Part shown: positions 36,801 through 50,868 of the stretch, one piece after another
Numbering within the stretch: position 1 is the stretch's first letter
Layout of the letters: every line of letters begins with the position of its first letter
From: Epiperipatus broadwayi
Lineage: Eukaryota; Onychophora; Udeonychophora; Euonychophora; Peripatidae
NCBI GenBank assembly: GCA_028023455.1
Contig: JAQFVV010000003.1
Coordinates: 2,954,925-3,018,924, forward strand
Length of the DNA: 64,000 bases
Reading direction: 5' to 3'
Notes under the pieces: generated by a model
The model's database searches: none
Seen by the model: the letters and a program-made list of their open reading frames with translations, nothing else
Told to the model about the DNA's origin: nothing
Position numbers and translations under genes: made by a program

Positions 36801-38135
36801 ATCTTACTGAAGTTTCATTAGTTATTAATGATAATGTTCATTAAAAATCAGATAAACAAATTAGAACCAATAAAATTTGCTCTCTTTATCACTAATGCAT
36901 GGGACATAGAATCTCATTCGTTACATTTTTGAAGAACACTTGTTGCAAACAATGCAACATTATTCATATAAGCAATGAGCATGAAAAGTGCTACTGTTCT
37001 TTAGGAAGTGCTGCCATCAATTTTCTCATTGTGTACCCAGTCATATAGGCATCAAATTGTTGAACACAAAATGGTAATACAAATACACTGATTTCACTAA
37101 TTAATTGGCTTTCTACTTGGTGTGACATATCCTTTATCAAAAGAAAATCAAGTAATCAGGCATTAATCTATTTCTTATGCCATCTAATAACCATGACAAC
37201 TCCTATATGGAAAAGACTATCACTGATCCAGAAGTTTGGCAAAGAATTCTCATTATATTGCTATTTATGGACCATTGACAATTCATTATGATCCAAAAAA
37301 AAAAAACACACAAATAGATAGAAACTGTTTGAATGGCTAATTGTATTGTTATTTATTACCTCTCATCTGGTTAGTTATGCTGAAAGAAAATAAAATAAAT
37401 AAGTATTGAATTACAAAACTTATGCTTTTTCAAAGTAAAACTAGCTATTCCAGAAATAATCCATTTTAGCTGTATCTAATAGTTAGTGGTTACATGCTAC
37501 TATATACTCCAGAGAGAGGATAGTGGTTATCGCTATCTAGTGCCCATTAAATGCGAAATAAAAGACTCAAATATAAACATTAATGGAATCATTTTGGAGT
37601 CTTAGTCACACTAAGAAACAGTAATTAAAAGAGTCATCTTAATTTTCATAAATTCCTATATTATAAAAAATTTAAAAAATCAATGGAACTACAAAACTTG
37701 CAATAACTCGAAAAAATATCACATGATACCAGAAGTTATTTCCATTCCCATTCAGATAAAAAGTAGATCATTACAATTTAATCTATAAGTGTATAATTGT
37801 TGCATAATATAATGGTGGTTAATCTTCTTTTGGATAAATATAATCAACATTATTAACATCTATTTACTAAGCTTCAGATTGATGATCAGGATCAACTGGA
37901 AACTATAAATGTATCTTGAAATATTATTTGGCCTTTTTTTATGTCTATATATATATATATATATCTGTTAAAGAAAAACAATGTTGAAAGTAAATTTTCA
38001 AATATATAATGAGTAACTGAATGTATTGGGTAGGTACATTTAGGACATAAAACATCATATACAGATTTGAAAAGGGAAAAAAAACATTAGTTCAGGAGTA
38101 AATATTAATTCTTATTAAGTGCAATGTCAGCACGT

Positions 38136-38751
38136 AATACTTAAATAAGGCTAAAACCTTAGTACATGTGCCTTGAGTGTTTAATTTATTACAAGAGAGA
38201 CCTATGCAAATCTAAACGTAAGATTTGACTTTATAAAGATAAGAGTGGCCACAGTCTTATCTTCAACCTATTTTTCTATATATATATATAGGCAAATCTA
38301 AAGCATTATGATTTGGGAGCGTGAAGCTAATAAATTCTTCACAAATTAAGTCCACTATTTCTGTTATAAACATTAATGATCACGAAATCTTTCAATTTAC
38401 GAGTTAATAGTCAGATCTTAAATTTAGAAATATTTTGAATCAATTTAAAGTTGTAAATATTAATTCTTATTAAGCACAATGCCAGCATGTTTTAAATTGA
38501 AAGATTTCATGGTCATTAATGTTTAAGAGAAATGGTGGACTTAATCTGTGAAGAACTTATTAGCTTCACGCTCCCAAATCATAATGCTTTAGATTTGCCT
38601 ATATATAGAGAGAGAAATAGGTTGAAGATAAGAATGTGGCCACTCTAATTTTATAAAGTCGAATCTTGCATTTAGATTTGTAGAAGTCTCTCTTGTAATA
38701 AATTAAGCACTCAAGGTGCATGCACTAAGGTTTTAGCCTTATTTAAGTATT
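38136..38751. mobile_element. Large fold-back palindrome (arms about 260 bp)
   Basis: The left arm 38136-38399 is reverse-complementary to the right arm 38492-38751 over its whole length with few mismatches. Landmarks are AATACTTAAATAAGGCTAAAAC, CCTTGAG(T)G, ACAAGAGAGAC, GGCAAATCTAAAGCATTATG and GATTTGGGAGCGTGAAGCT. The 92-bp centre contains a copy of the sequence just left of the left arm (TAAATATTAATTCTTATTAA, then G(T/C)(G/A)CAATG(T/C)CAGCA). No ORF is present. Confidence 0.9.
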
Positions 38752-39256
38752 AATTCAGAAGATGACTTTTTGAATTTGCCTGAGATCTATGATTCATAAC
38801 CAGTGCAAGAATCAGATTTTGTCTTTACATTCTATAGATATTTCACTTGCAGAAGTTATTAATATTTAATAAATCATAAATGTTTGTATATTCCTATGTA
38901 GTAGCATAACTTCAACTTTGCAATCTGAAGATTGAATATGAAATAATAATATCAAGAGTAAATTATGACTGACTTACAATTAAATAAACAATTAATTCAT
39001 ATTAGCAAATTAATTTTTATCAAACTATTCATATTATAAATTTAATAAAATCTCCAAGATTTAAAGAACCTAGAGTTTTAAGTAATTTGAGTATGAACGT
39101 ACACATGGTTAGCTTTTTGTGCACTATTTTGATAAAAAGTTTTACTAAAAGCTACATTTCTCCACAGAAGCTCAAGCTCACCAAATACAAATAGATTTTA
39201 TTAACAATAATTTTATATTTAACTGTTTTAGAAAAACCTATACTAAAATAACTTAC

Positions 39257-39310
39257 CACTCCTGAATTTTTATAATTCTTTTTACTTCGGCTCTTTTTAG
39301 GATTTATTAA
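39257..39310 (-). CDS. Copine exon (linker after C2B)
   Basis: This is a 54-bp exon with a T-rich acceptor ending TTTTAG and donor GTAAGTT on the minus strand. It encodes LINPKKSRSKKNYKNSGV, matching the copine 'NPKKxxxKKxYxNSG' basic linker between C2B and the VWA domain. Both ends fall on codon boundaries and join in phase. Confidence 0.92.
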
Positions 39311-39629
39311 CTAAAAAAAAAAACAATTATAATAAAAATATAAAATATTTGTATTTTTAATTATATTTATCTTATTAATTAAAAATATACATATAAAGAG
39401 AAATAGAAAGCCTATATATGTAAACATGCTTGTATTATTCTTCATCACAATATATATTGACAGTGCTTTATGATAGTGATTTTATGATCATGAATATAGA
39501 CAATAAATTTCTGAGTACCCATAGCACAATCACATTCAAAACATTATTATACATTATCCAATTTTTGGAACAGTTTATATCTGAAAATCATCAATAAAAA
39601 TCTAAATCAGATTGCCTCAAGTGTCATAA

Positions 39630-39900
39630 TTTGAAACAACAATATTATGACATTATATTGGTGCAATCATTAGTCTAAATGGCAGCATCACAGTTGAGAA
39701 CTATTTGAATATTTCAGAAAGTCATATTTATCTCATGGTGCAAACACTGTCATCTTCTATAATGATAGTACTCCAATTCATACAACTCAAGATTTGCAGA
39801 GCATATTGGATGAGAAAAACATATCTTTCATAGCCTTCCTATTTATACAATTTAAATCTTATTAAAGTAAAATATTGATTTCCTCTATCAATATCTCAAA
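39630..39900 (+). pseudogene. Tc1/mariner transposase relic
   Basis: The frame at 39749 reads VIFYNDSTPIHTTQDLQSIL, then DEKNISFIAF. This matches the second catalytic Asp region of Tc1/mariner transposases ('xxQDNAPxHxA...'). After a +1 shift, LNLIKVKYW stands where LNPIExxW is expected. Upstream, GAIISLNGSITVENYLNI resembles the preceding strand. It is a short, broken remnant without visible ends. Confidence 0.7.
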
Positions 39901-40209
39901 GTAATGGAGCTTTCCTTTGTAAGAAATGAATCAATATTCCATTAAATACTATTCCAATCTTATATAATTTTATCCTATAAATAATACAAGCAATTCTCAA
40001 TACAGAAGTTGCTCTACAACACACTAATAAAGCTATCACACATGTTCCTTTTATTATGATTTTCTAATGTGTGTATGTTTGTGCTAACATAAATACTTTC
40101 TTTTGTAAAAAAAATGACCAATATTATTTTGGGTTTTCCCACAAACAAGGATAATCAAAAGACTATTTATATGGTGAGAGATCAGCAGAAAGATTGTAAT
40201 TAGATATTG

Positions 40210-43140
40210 GAGTACTTCTATCATCTAATATTAATCATTAAATGTATTTTTAAAAAAATCAAACTTTATTTTAAATTTTCAGATGCATTTAACTGTTAGA
40301 AATAGTACACGTATTAGTATTTAGCAAAAGTGAGTGATATTATTCTCTTCTTCAATTGTTTCTGGCCTGATCAGTTACAGTATTTCCATGATAATAAGAA
40401 TCTGGAATGTTTAGTTTCATGAATATTCAATATAAGGTGACATTCTAACCAACTAGACTATTATGTCACATATAACAATCTGGCGAAATTTCATGTAATT
40501 ATCTATAAGTTCTCTTGATTTCTTCCCTTTTTTTAACATCAAGACTGCTGAATGGCTTCCAAACATTATGAATTATCACACTATATTGATTTAAGGGTTG
40601 TCTACATTTTGTTTCCTTGAATTTTCTTATTTATACTTTTTTCTTTCTCCACAATATTTTTCTTTTCCCAATTGAACATATGTTCATTGGTACATTCATG
40701 GTCTGCTACTTTAGATATATCTATTTTCTAATCATCAGTTTGCGCTCTTTCAATCACTTTTCAATGGAGTAACTTTCACATTCACATGGTATTTCATAGG
40801 TGTGGTTTTGTTTTTCAGTATTTCAAGTTTAGGTTTTGTAGATGGGAGAATTCCCCATAGTGTGATATGGCTTGGGAAAGCAGTTCTGATATTATATTGA
40901 GGGCAGATTTTTTGTTTGTCTGATATTCCTGCTATGCATGATTACACTACCGTACCAAAAATTGTTTTTTTTTTCTTTTGATATTTCTTTTTGTTATCTA
41001 TTTAAGGTTGTCTTACTGGCAACTGATAGACAATTATTCTTCATGAGAGTTTTATTTTTTTCCAAATCACTGGTTTCTGAATAAACTTATTTTGCTCGTT
41101 TCTACAATTATCCACATTTTATGTTACTGCCACGATTAGATATATATGCTAAATATTTTTGTGTGTGAATTTTCTGTAATCTATAATTTTGATTTTGTCA
41201 TGGGGAAGTCTTGTCCCAAAAATGTCTCAGAAAGCTAATTTTTGTTTTTGTTCTGATTTTACTCAGAATTTAATTGAAGGCAATATGTTATTAATGTGTG
41301 TCCATACAATAAATATGTCATTAGCATTGTAACATCAGACTTTAAGTGGATATGGAATAGTATTATAGCTTTGGTTTTAAGTTCTATGTAAATGTTGTTA
41401 ATTAGGGGTGACAGTGATGAACCCATAGAAATCTGTTGATTTTCTGGAAATAATTATGTGTTGTATTGAAAGTATGTTGGTTGTTATGCAGAATGTTAAG
41501 AGTTTCATTATATTAACAATAGGAAAATTTATTACCCTTTTCATTCTTGTTTGCAATAAATTATCCCAAATGTTTCTAATGTTGGCTTAAAAAAAAAAAG
41601 GTTTATTATATGTATTCATTTTTATTAAATATAGCTGAATGTGCTTTCAGTTTAGAAAACCAGGTTTATAGCACTCGTGGATAGACTGGGTATGCTGCAA
41701 TATTTATTGATCAAGTATTAATTATTTAAATTAGCTATTTAAACATTTCACTTGTTTAAGAATTTGATACTGTTTTCATTTTTGTTAATGATACCAAGTT
41801 GTTCTAGCTTTTTAAGCTATTTTTGTCTTTAATCTTTTCTTTACAATTCACGATGTTTCATCACAGGGTATGTTGCGAATAAGTTTCCACATCAAAGCTT
41901 ACTAATATGTCAGTTCTTTCCATTTTCATGTTTCCAATCAATTCCACAGTACTTAGAATCTCTGGTAAAAGCTATATCTTGTGTGCCAAAAGTTAAAGAA
42001 CCTTGAGAAGAAATCTTAGCAAATTTTGATGATGAATTTCTAGAATTAATAGTGTTAATAAACCTGATTCTTATAATTTTAAGTAGATCATAAGAATGAA
42101 GGAGGGGAAGGTTCTAACATATATGGTAATTAACTTTTTTTTAATTAGTTAAATGTTTGCAAAGCTTTCTGAGTAATGCTGTAACTTTGTTTTTGTACCT
42201 GATATAGAATGTTTTCTCACTTCTTTTTTGCCTTGGCCTGTTGTAAGGAGATTTCTTATTTGTTATTGTAAATATCTATTGCAACTGTAGCTTTGTCTTT
42301 GTTAGAATAAAGAATGATTTTGGATTTGTCTAATTGAAAGATTTAATAGCTTTTCTCTTATCATAAAAGTATTTTGATTTGGGTTTTGGTGTCTCACAAG
42401 TATTCTTTTTATTCTTTAGTGTAATTCTGCTGGACAATTTTTGGATAACTTTCTCAGTTTTCACCATTGTATAAAATAAAGAGATATTAGATAATATGAT
42501 AGCAAATTGCTAACAGGCATTTCAGTATTTCATTAGGAGCTTAGGATTAAGATTTTTAATTGATGAATCTGATAGGCTGTTTAGTATAGATGACTTTTGA
42601 TATGCTCTCATAAATTTATAAGTTTCTTTCTTTTGACATTATCTTATTTTTTCATGCAATTTAGAATATAATTTTTTTACTAGCTTGAAAAACACATGCA
42701 ATCTTCATCAAAAAGTTCATTTTTTAGTAAATGTTCTATATTACAAATAGAATGCAAGGTTTGATATTTAAAAAAACCTTTTATTTTAACAAAGACTCAC
42801 TCTCTGGAAAATTTTCTCAACTCTGTTAAAGTGAATTGGAGGTTTTAGTTGTAACCCACCCATTTAGATTTACATAGGAAAGTTAATTTATTTTTTACTT
42901 TGATCAGTTTTAGACAAAGTTTTTTATAATGTCTTAAGTTTGATATATACTGAATACTTAGTGATTGTCTGAAAGTTTGTAATTATTGTATTTTATTTGT
43001 AATTATACATTGAACTATTTTTAACATGTAATATTAATTGCTAAATGTTTTTAGAAAGTTTTAATTTTTCTGAAAACATTTAACAATTAATATCTGATGA
43101 CAGTATAAGTTCAATATATAATTACAACTACAGTATTATC
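40210..43140 (-). pseudogene. Penelope-like element B, full length but heavily decayed
   Basis: This is co-linear with PLE A. The GIY-YIG region is at about 40620-40830 (TTTTCCCAATTGAACATATG shared with 31950-31975), the palm region near 41330, the RT N-terminal part at 41870-42480, and a 3' repeat at 40210-40530 matches 30620-31830. A related repeat at 42960-43140 lies at the 5' side, so this copy seems to keep both terminal repeats. No long frame remains. Confidence 0.75.
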
Positions 43141-43348
43141 ATCACAAACTTCAATAGCCAGATGCTTCTGATTATTATTGTGACCAGACATGAAATATTT
43201 CAATAACATCTTAGTTATTGAAATATCTTATTAATAGTCATATAAATGATCAGAACCATTAAATATATAGATTTTTTGTTACATAAACATTTTTTTTTAT
43301 CTTTTTTACACATTGGAAGATTCTCCTTGGAAATATTTGACAAGTATC

Positions 43349-43615
43349 CTTATGGAAATAATACAATTTTCTTTTTCTTCCTCCTTTCCTTATGTACTGA
43401 TTTCTATATTTCCAATCTTCTTATACATTTAACAATACTATTTTTTGCACCAAAAATTTACTCTTATAGTTTTGAAACTGTAAGAGTAAAATTTTGGTTC
43501 AAAAAATAGTATTGTTAAGTGTATAAGAAGGTTGGAAATGATATGATATATAAATATAGAAATCAATACATAAGGAAAGGAGGAAGAAGAAGAAAATCAT
43601 ATTACTTCCATAAGA
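43349..43615. mobile_element. Tail-to-tail palindrome of PLE E-type terminal repeats
   Basis: The left arm 43349-43471 and right arm 43474-43615 are reverse complements (CTCTTATAGTTTTGAAACTGTAAGAG at the centre). Both match the PLE E terminal repeat downstream of its hammerhead-like core. The fold centre falls at the GAAAC core position. A further direct fragment with GGTGATGACTGCAG...AAAACTATAAG lies at 43681-43710. Confidence 0.8.
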
Positions 43616-45879
43616 AATGAAAAATACTGAAGATCAAGAATATAAGAGTTGGTTTTTGAAAATAGGATTATAAAGATCTCTGGTGATGACTGCAGTTAAA
43701 ACTATAAGTGTTGCTAAGTGGATAAAAAGGTTGATGCAGTGGTACCCAAGCCATAAGGAAAGCAATCCCTGCAGACCCACACAGTCCAGGGACCCATAAA
43801 TTTGAAAATCAAGGCAATTAAAATATATTTACATGAAAGCAATTATTAACTATATCTTATTAATTTCTGCATTCGCACCCAATTTTTCTAGTTACACCAC
43901 TGTTTTGATGAAATCATAAATGCACTAAAGTCTTTCTTTACCACATTTTGCAAACACATTTTTAAAATTTCAATTTTCTCATCTTTTGATTTCTATTAGT
44001 CTTTTTACAGATTTAATGAAAATGTTGTAAGTATTTATCATTAAAAAAATAGTTTGTGGGATACGGTCTTAACATCTGGAAAGTCATTGCTAAAAAATGA
44101 TAATCAATTTCCATTAAATGATGCATAGAAATAAATTTTTGTACAATTTAACATTTTGCAAGTTCATAGCTCCATTCTCTTAATAATTATTTTCTTTGTT
44201 TCTGTGGTCAACATTAGTAGTCATGTATTCCAGCTAGATAAATTTTATTTTTAGACTGTAATATGTGCAATAACTGTTATTTCAATTGAATTTCTTTAAT
44301 CTTCCACAAATAATTGCAGTCAATTTTTGATCATCATTTCACAATAATTTATCAATATTATAAAAATTGTCAATAAACTGTTGCAGATAATAAAGAGCCT
44401 CAATATTACAGTTCATTTATGTATTTTTTAAAAACAAATAAAAGTATTGGTTTTCTGAGTAACTTAATAAGAATTCTCAAAATAGTAGTTATTATATTCA
44501 AAAATTAATTTAAAAAACTAACTTTTAAATAAGTTATAAAATCATAAAAATTTATTGAACTATAAAATTTACCTATAAATTTCAAATGATTTTTATTAAT
44601 TAAAAAAATGAAGAAATCCTGCAATATATCATTATCTAACTTATTTTATAACAAACAGAAAACTAAAATCAGAAAAACAAGTCAAAATTTTCACTGAAAA
44701 ACCCAAAAACTTTCACCTTATACACATTTTTTTATAACTGTCAAAATTCTTTACTAATATATAGACACACACATTATGCATTATAAAAATTGATAAGAGC
44801 AGTTGTTATTCATATTTAAATATATAATATATAAAGATATGTACAATTATATAACACATATAAGATGTACTTAGATATTCCCTAAGAAGAGAAAACTGAA
44901 TTATTATTAGAAATCTCTTATTTTAGTCAACAATTAAAAAATAAAAAGATGTCACTTATCAAATGCCATCTCTCATAATTTAATTGTAACCAGATTTCTA
45001 TATAAATATGAAAATAATATTTTTATTTTGAGATGTGAAAGACGTTTTATTCACATTGTTTCTTCGAAATGGCGAATCTGCAGTAATATCAATTTTTTAT
45101 TCATACCCTAACAACAATCAGGCATACTAACATTTAATGAAAAAGGAAATTTTAATTCTTAGCTGACTAGAATTGTTTTGTTACAAAGTAGAGTGCTTAC
45201 AATAATTATATAAGCAAAAATCTTGCACATGAGTATAAAAACTCTATTAATATTGAAATTATGAGTGATATAGATTAGAACCTAGCATAGGCTTTTGAGT
45301 TCATGTTTAATTTTAAACTATTTGATAATGACTGAAAGGAAAAACTTCCGAATTTAATTCACTTTTATTCCATAAATGGTACTTACTACAATTTATATTA
45401 TAATGCTTTATATCACTTTATATAAATAAGATCATTTCATAAATAAAACTCAAATCATATGTAACTTGTGGAAACACAAAAATTTTAATAATAAAAAATA
45501 AGGTAATCACAAAGGTACTTTTTGCTTTAAAAAATATATATACATAATAAGTTCCAAATAATCTATATAACAAATTTTGCATAAATTACTGCCAAGCATT
45601 GCCTAAAATCTTAATGTAAGCTGACACTCCCAAGATAGGCTATGAATATGGAGACCTAAGTTAAAGCGCTAAACCATATAATTCTTTTTCTAATAATACT
45701 GAACTTCACTTTTTGCGTAAAGCGCAATTTAAACCATAACAAATGTTTGTACTTTGGAGTCTGTACCTCTGAAATCAAGAGTGAAATTTAATTGCAAATA
45801 GATGACAATAATAACCAGAATATAGTGAATAAATGTATTATGAAAATAAATAAACAGAATCTACAAAAATTATAATGAA

Positions 45880-48440
45880 AAATTAAGAAAATTGTTGAAA
45901 TTGGGCATATAAATATACAAAGTGATCTCATCAGAAAAATGATAGGAATTAAGATACAATTAGTAATGAAGAGATTGAGATCTTAGTTGAAGCAGAGACA
46001 TATTTAAAGAAAGGATTAATCTTTTTTTTTTTTGCTAAATATATACAGACAAATAGGAAAGAGAATGAAAAATTTAGGGTAAGCATAAAATGCATGTTAA
46101 AGATGTATTATTCAATGTGATGAGCACATGTGGATTGAGATAAAATTAAGAAGTCAGGGATGAATCTAAAATCTCTGATTATGAAACATGCTCAAGTTGT
46201 AATGAAAATTACTACAGAATTTATTAATGTTTGACAATAGATATATAAAATATCAAACAAAAGAGAGGATAAAATAATGTTTATAGAGGATATAAATGTA
46301 GCCATAACAAAAATTAACAACTGGTAATTAAAATACCTAAATAATAAAATCTTTTTACTAGAAAATGAATATTGAGAACTTATCAGATATATGTGATTAA
46401 AGGTGCATGGTATGCAGAATATCTGATTTAGAAATAACTTGAGTTATATACAAGATTTTATGTCAATAGATAAGAAGCAAAGAATAAAGTACAAGTAATT
46501 AAAATTTTGGAAAAAGAAAAAAAATTAATATATATTTTTTATAATAGAAATGGTTAGAAATATATTGGGAAAGAATACAACATATGACAAAGAGGGGACA
46601 GAATATGACTGACAAAAATACATTGGATATATATTGAGTGGCTTTGAGAGAAAATATAGCAGAAAATGTTGGATAGGATTACAAAAGTTAATATGATATA
46701 GAGACAGATATTAACTTACATAACACTGTCCATAGATAGAATGTAATAAAATATTTAGAATTATCAACAGAAAAAAAGCATGCAGAGAATACAAATACAT
46801 TACAAAATATAAAGAAAATGAAAGTAAAATTTAAAATTAAATGAAAAACATTTACATAAAAAAAAATGTTGGCTGAGATATATAATTTTATAAAAACAAT
46901 GAAACTAAATTTCTGCAAAACATTAATAAAAATGGAAAAGAAGAAAGTAAAAAAAAATTGAAATATATATAAAAAATAAGAATATAATGTAAAGAGTAAG
47001 TATACTGTTTGAAAATAAAAAAATAAAATTTAGCTGTAGAAAGAATATAGAAGATTTTAAATAGTTATACCATCAATATGAAAAAAAAAACTTAATGTAC
47101 AAAGGAAAATGAGGTAGGGTTTATAAAATCATATAATTATAAAAAATATTAAATTTACAAATAATTTTTTTTTTTTTGGAGCAATAAAAAAATAATAATT
47201 CAAAAATAGAAAGGTGAGAGACATACATGTGAGAAAGCAGAGATGTTGGTGAATTTGGAAATAGAAATAAAAGTTTTATTGTGAGAAAGAAGTTCCAGAT
47301 AAAATAATATAAGAGTGAAATTATTTAAATATAAAAAACAAAGAACATAAGAACCTAATTAATTATAGATCATTTATGGTAACTTCAACAATCTATGGAA
47401 TATCTGATTATATGATTGTTGGATATATAATTAAAGGAATAGAAAAAATAAAAAAGGGTAAAGATGCACAGTCTAAATCTGACTGCTATATAATAGGTCA
47501 TGGTTTATTTATAATCACGCAATTGATCAACATAATAAAAAAGTAGATAAATATTTATTTATGACTTTTATAGGTGCAAAAAACTTATGACAATGTAAAC
47601 AGATTATAGATAATTCTATCAAGTATGGGATTAAATTGAGCATTAGATCTGATTGTGAAATAATGTAAAAAATAACTGCTACATTTATCAATTAGAAAAT
47701 GTAGTCAAAATTAAGAATAATAAAATCAAATGGAGTTAAAAAATAAGGATGTTTTATGACAGTTATATTTTATATTTAAGAGCAAGTCAAAACTAGTAAC
47801 AAATACAATGGAATAGAAAAGTTTTTTTTTTTTTAAAAAAAGTGATAAATAGGACAGCAGTAAAGAAATACACTTATTTAAAAATCATTTTGTGAAATGA
47901 AATTGATAAATGATTCAAAAGAATAGGGGGAGTGATCAAATAATAGTTTTCAAAAGGATTATATGGGAGTTGCGATATCAGGCTAAATGTATGAATATGA
48001 TGAATTGTGTTCATAAGAGAATAGTAAATGTCCTTGAAGGAGATAATAAAGATGCTGTTATATAAAAAGAAATGAAGTAATTCAAGGGAAATAAGATGAT
48101 CAAGTTTTTACAAGGCAGATGTAAAATCAAGTTGAAAATTGTTTGATAGATTATCCTTTGGGGATAGTAATAGAATGACTGAAATAAGTTTTCATTAGAT
48201 TTAAAAATAAACTCACAATGTAGATAAGAAAGACATATTGATATACTAAGATTGTGAATAAAAATTGTGCCTCAATTTATTTGTAGAAAGCAAATGAATG
48301 GGATATATTAATTTTTAAGGATTGAGAACAGAGAATAGTTTCACCAAAATAAAACAGGTTGAAGATATATACAAATAAGCACATTATCAGGAAATACTAA
48401 AAAAGTAATCTACTAAAAAAGTAATCTACTTTTTAAAATG
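45880..48440 (+). pseudogene. LINE relic, copy 2 (same family as 23.9 kb)
   Basis: This is co-linear with copy 1 but highly decayed. Matches are GCATG(T/C)AGAGAATA at 46780, ATTAATAAAAATGGAAAAGA at 46925, and the RT block ATGACTTTTATAGGTGCAAAAAACTTATGACAATGTAAACAG at 47561. Then come TTATATGGGAGTTGCG (47958), AATTCAAGGGAAATAAGATGATCAAGTTTTTA (48079) and AATATACTTATAAATGGAATAA (48441). The part left of 46770 may be its endonuclease region but is not readable. A 15-bp tandem duplication (CTAAAAAAGTAATCTA) sits near its end. Confidence 0.75.
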
Positions 48441-48467
48441 GAATATACTTATAAATGGAATAACTTG

Positions 48468-48498
48468 TGTGTGTGTGTGTGTTTGTTTGTTTGTTTTT
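48468..48498. repeat. TG/TTTG microsatellite
   Basis: A short TG run passes into GTTTGTTTGTTT, right after LINE copy 2. Confidence 0.85.
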
Positions 48499-49457
48499 TT
48501 GATCACCAGTGCATGGTTCACTTTTTGCAAATTATAAAAAGAAAATATAAAAAAATATTAGCCATTTATTACTAGAATACAGGAATTTAAAAACATTCAT
48601 TAAAGTTTTATAAGACTTGCTAAATAAATATATGAAGTTAGAAAACACTTTTCTAAGCAGACCCTCTACAGTTTTCTTGAATGACCATAGCCAATCATAT
48701 CAATGTGAAAATCATAGCCCATACACAAACTCAGGTGCATATTGTAATATAATTTTTAAATTTCAAAGTCTCAGTCTTAGTTGCTTGATTATTTTAGTTT
48801 ACTCAACTGCTTCCAAGACCAGTTCTCTTCACTCCACTATAAGCTTGAGTAATCAAGAACATCAGATATCAAGTAATATAATGTTAAAATATCCACTTTC
48901 GTAGATTGGTTTCTAATTTTTGTCAGTGAAAGCTTAGCATTCAAAACTAGAACTATTGCATTTATATAATCTAGACATTATCTTTTACTCTTTTATATGA
49001 TACAGGTTAATAGTATGAAAATCAATATGTGTATATAGTGTAGGCTATAAAATAAGAAATCTTGATGTATAAACTGATTATTTCTGATTTTTCAAAATAA
49101 AATGTCACCATGGCTAGGCAAATCAATTCTACAGTTTTAAAGAATTATAAAATAATGACTTTTGCTGATATTATGATATGAAGTAACACTGTGATTATCA
49201 AATGCTATTGCAATATGTGCACTTCCTAGCTTAAATCACCTTGTTGCACACTAAAAAAAACATCACAGGAGGATCACACAAACACCTATTAGTTAGTGCC
49301 TACACTTTTTATGGAAAGTGTACATGAAATGAATTCCAAGTTGTAAGGGTAGCTTACAATCCTATCGAGACAAGCTTTTATTTATCCACACCACCAAATC
49401 AAACCCATTTAAAACATAAACTTAGCTTATAGGTGGTTGAATATGCACTATCATTTT

Positions 49458-49458
<1 letters not shown>

Positions 49459-49502
<44 letters not shown>

Positions 49503-49503
49503 C
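49459..49503. repeat. CA-TA compound microsatellite
   Basis: An uninterrupted run of CA units passes directly into TA units. Confidence 0.95.
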
Positions 49504-50868
49504 AACAAATGTTTGCTTTATTAAGTACCAAATTAAACAAATGTCACAATGAACTAATTTCCCTTGTTTAATGAGAAATAAAAAACCAAGCTAAAAACAT
49601 CCTTCCTATATACATATACCAACAATGAGTTATTTGTCAATGTGTTGTACATCATGAATAAAGACTTAGACTTAGTAAATATAATGTGACCTAATGTCAA
49701 GCCAATCTCTAGGCAACCAAGTATGAAAGATAAAAGTAGAATTCTATTATGTAATCTTATTTTTTAACTACTATCAGTATAATACATGCAATAATAGACA
49801 GCTATAGCAATGGAAAAGGAAATGGAAATGCTAGTATACTAAACACCAGAAACTAAGTGTGGTATAAGAGCAAACCCAGTTCATTTCTGTTGTCTTTTGT
49901 TATTTTTCAAATGATATAATAACTATACAAAGCCAACCTTTAAAGATCCAATGTTCAAATACAAGGAAAGATGGATGACTTGTTCGAACATTCCAGATTA
50001 TCCATATAATTGCCATGGCACAAAATTATAAGAAATTATAACCGATATTTAAATAGAGAAAAGTTTGATGAATTTGTGCGATTCAACAAAAGAACTGAAC
50101 TGACTTTAAATTGAAATTTAAAAATAAAAAACTGTGCTATTATTCGAACATGGAGAAAAAAGAAATAAAACATCACCAGCATATATATAAATGATGAAGT
50201 AATTTTTTCTTATATAAGCCATTAAATTCCAAATAACAAAAAAAAATCACATTTGTTATGAACTGCTGTGAAATGTATTCTGGCTAAATTAACATTGCCA
50301 TAGGACTGGAGTGCTACAGTCCTACCATAGAAGCATGATGATTTGATCTGCTTGCCTATATGATGCCTAAAGAAACATTAAATGTCTTACAACTGCAGAA
50401 AATGGAAAGAACATCATTTCAAACATGTTGCCAAGGAATTCTAATGAATGATGAATGACTTACTGAAGAAAGGATGATCCAAAGATATACACTGTATCCA
50501 TAAAAGACATTATGGCCAAACTCACGGGCATTAACCAAGATGAACTAATGAACATTTTGATTTATTATGTATTATATATATATGTTTGTAAAAATTCTAG
50601 TTTTATTTTTATCTCCATACTTGGAAGCTTAAATTTGTCTAATAACTTGGAAGAGTCCACTATGATTGAAAGCAACAAAGTGAAGGAGGGGAGGGGTAAT
50701 TATTAAGTTAGACAAGATTTTTTTTTTTATTTTAAATAAAGTTTAGATGAGTTTTCCCTCCATATCATCACCACTATGATATGGAATGAGGTAAGATTTT
50801 TTTGATACTATTTCATATTAAGAATATACACTATTACAGGACAGGGTTTGTGTTTTATTTGTTCATTG

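Larger units (their letters stand above)
29958..39256 (-). other. Copine intron (9.3 kb)
   Basis: This holds PLE A with a hAT element nested in its 3' repeat (30.5-33.7 kb), a second hAT with a nested SINE (34.8-35.9 kb) and a large fold-back element (38.1-38.75 kb). I see nothing identifiable in 33.70-34.82 kb, 35.95-36.73 kb and 36.90-38.09 kb except TA runs and a moderately GC-rich patch at 36.9-37.25 kb. Confidence 0.85.

Noticed and set aside
46688-46918. 76-codon minus-strand Phe-rich frame
   Set aside because: Antisense to the A-rich LINE copy 2; composition artefact.
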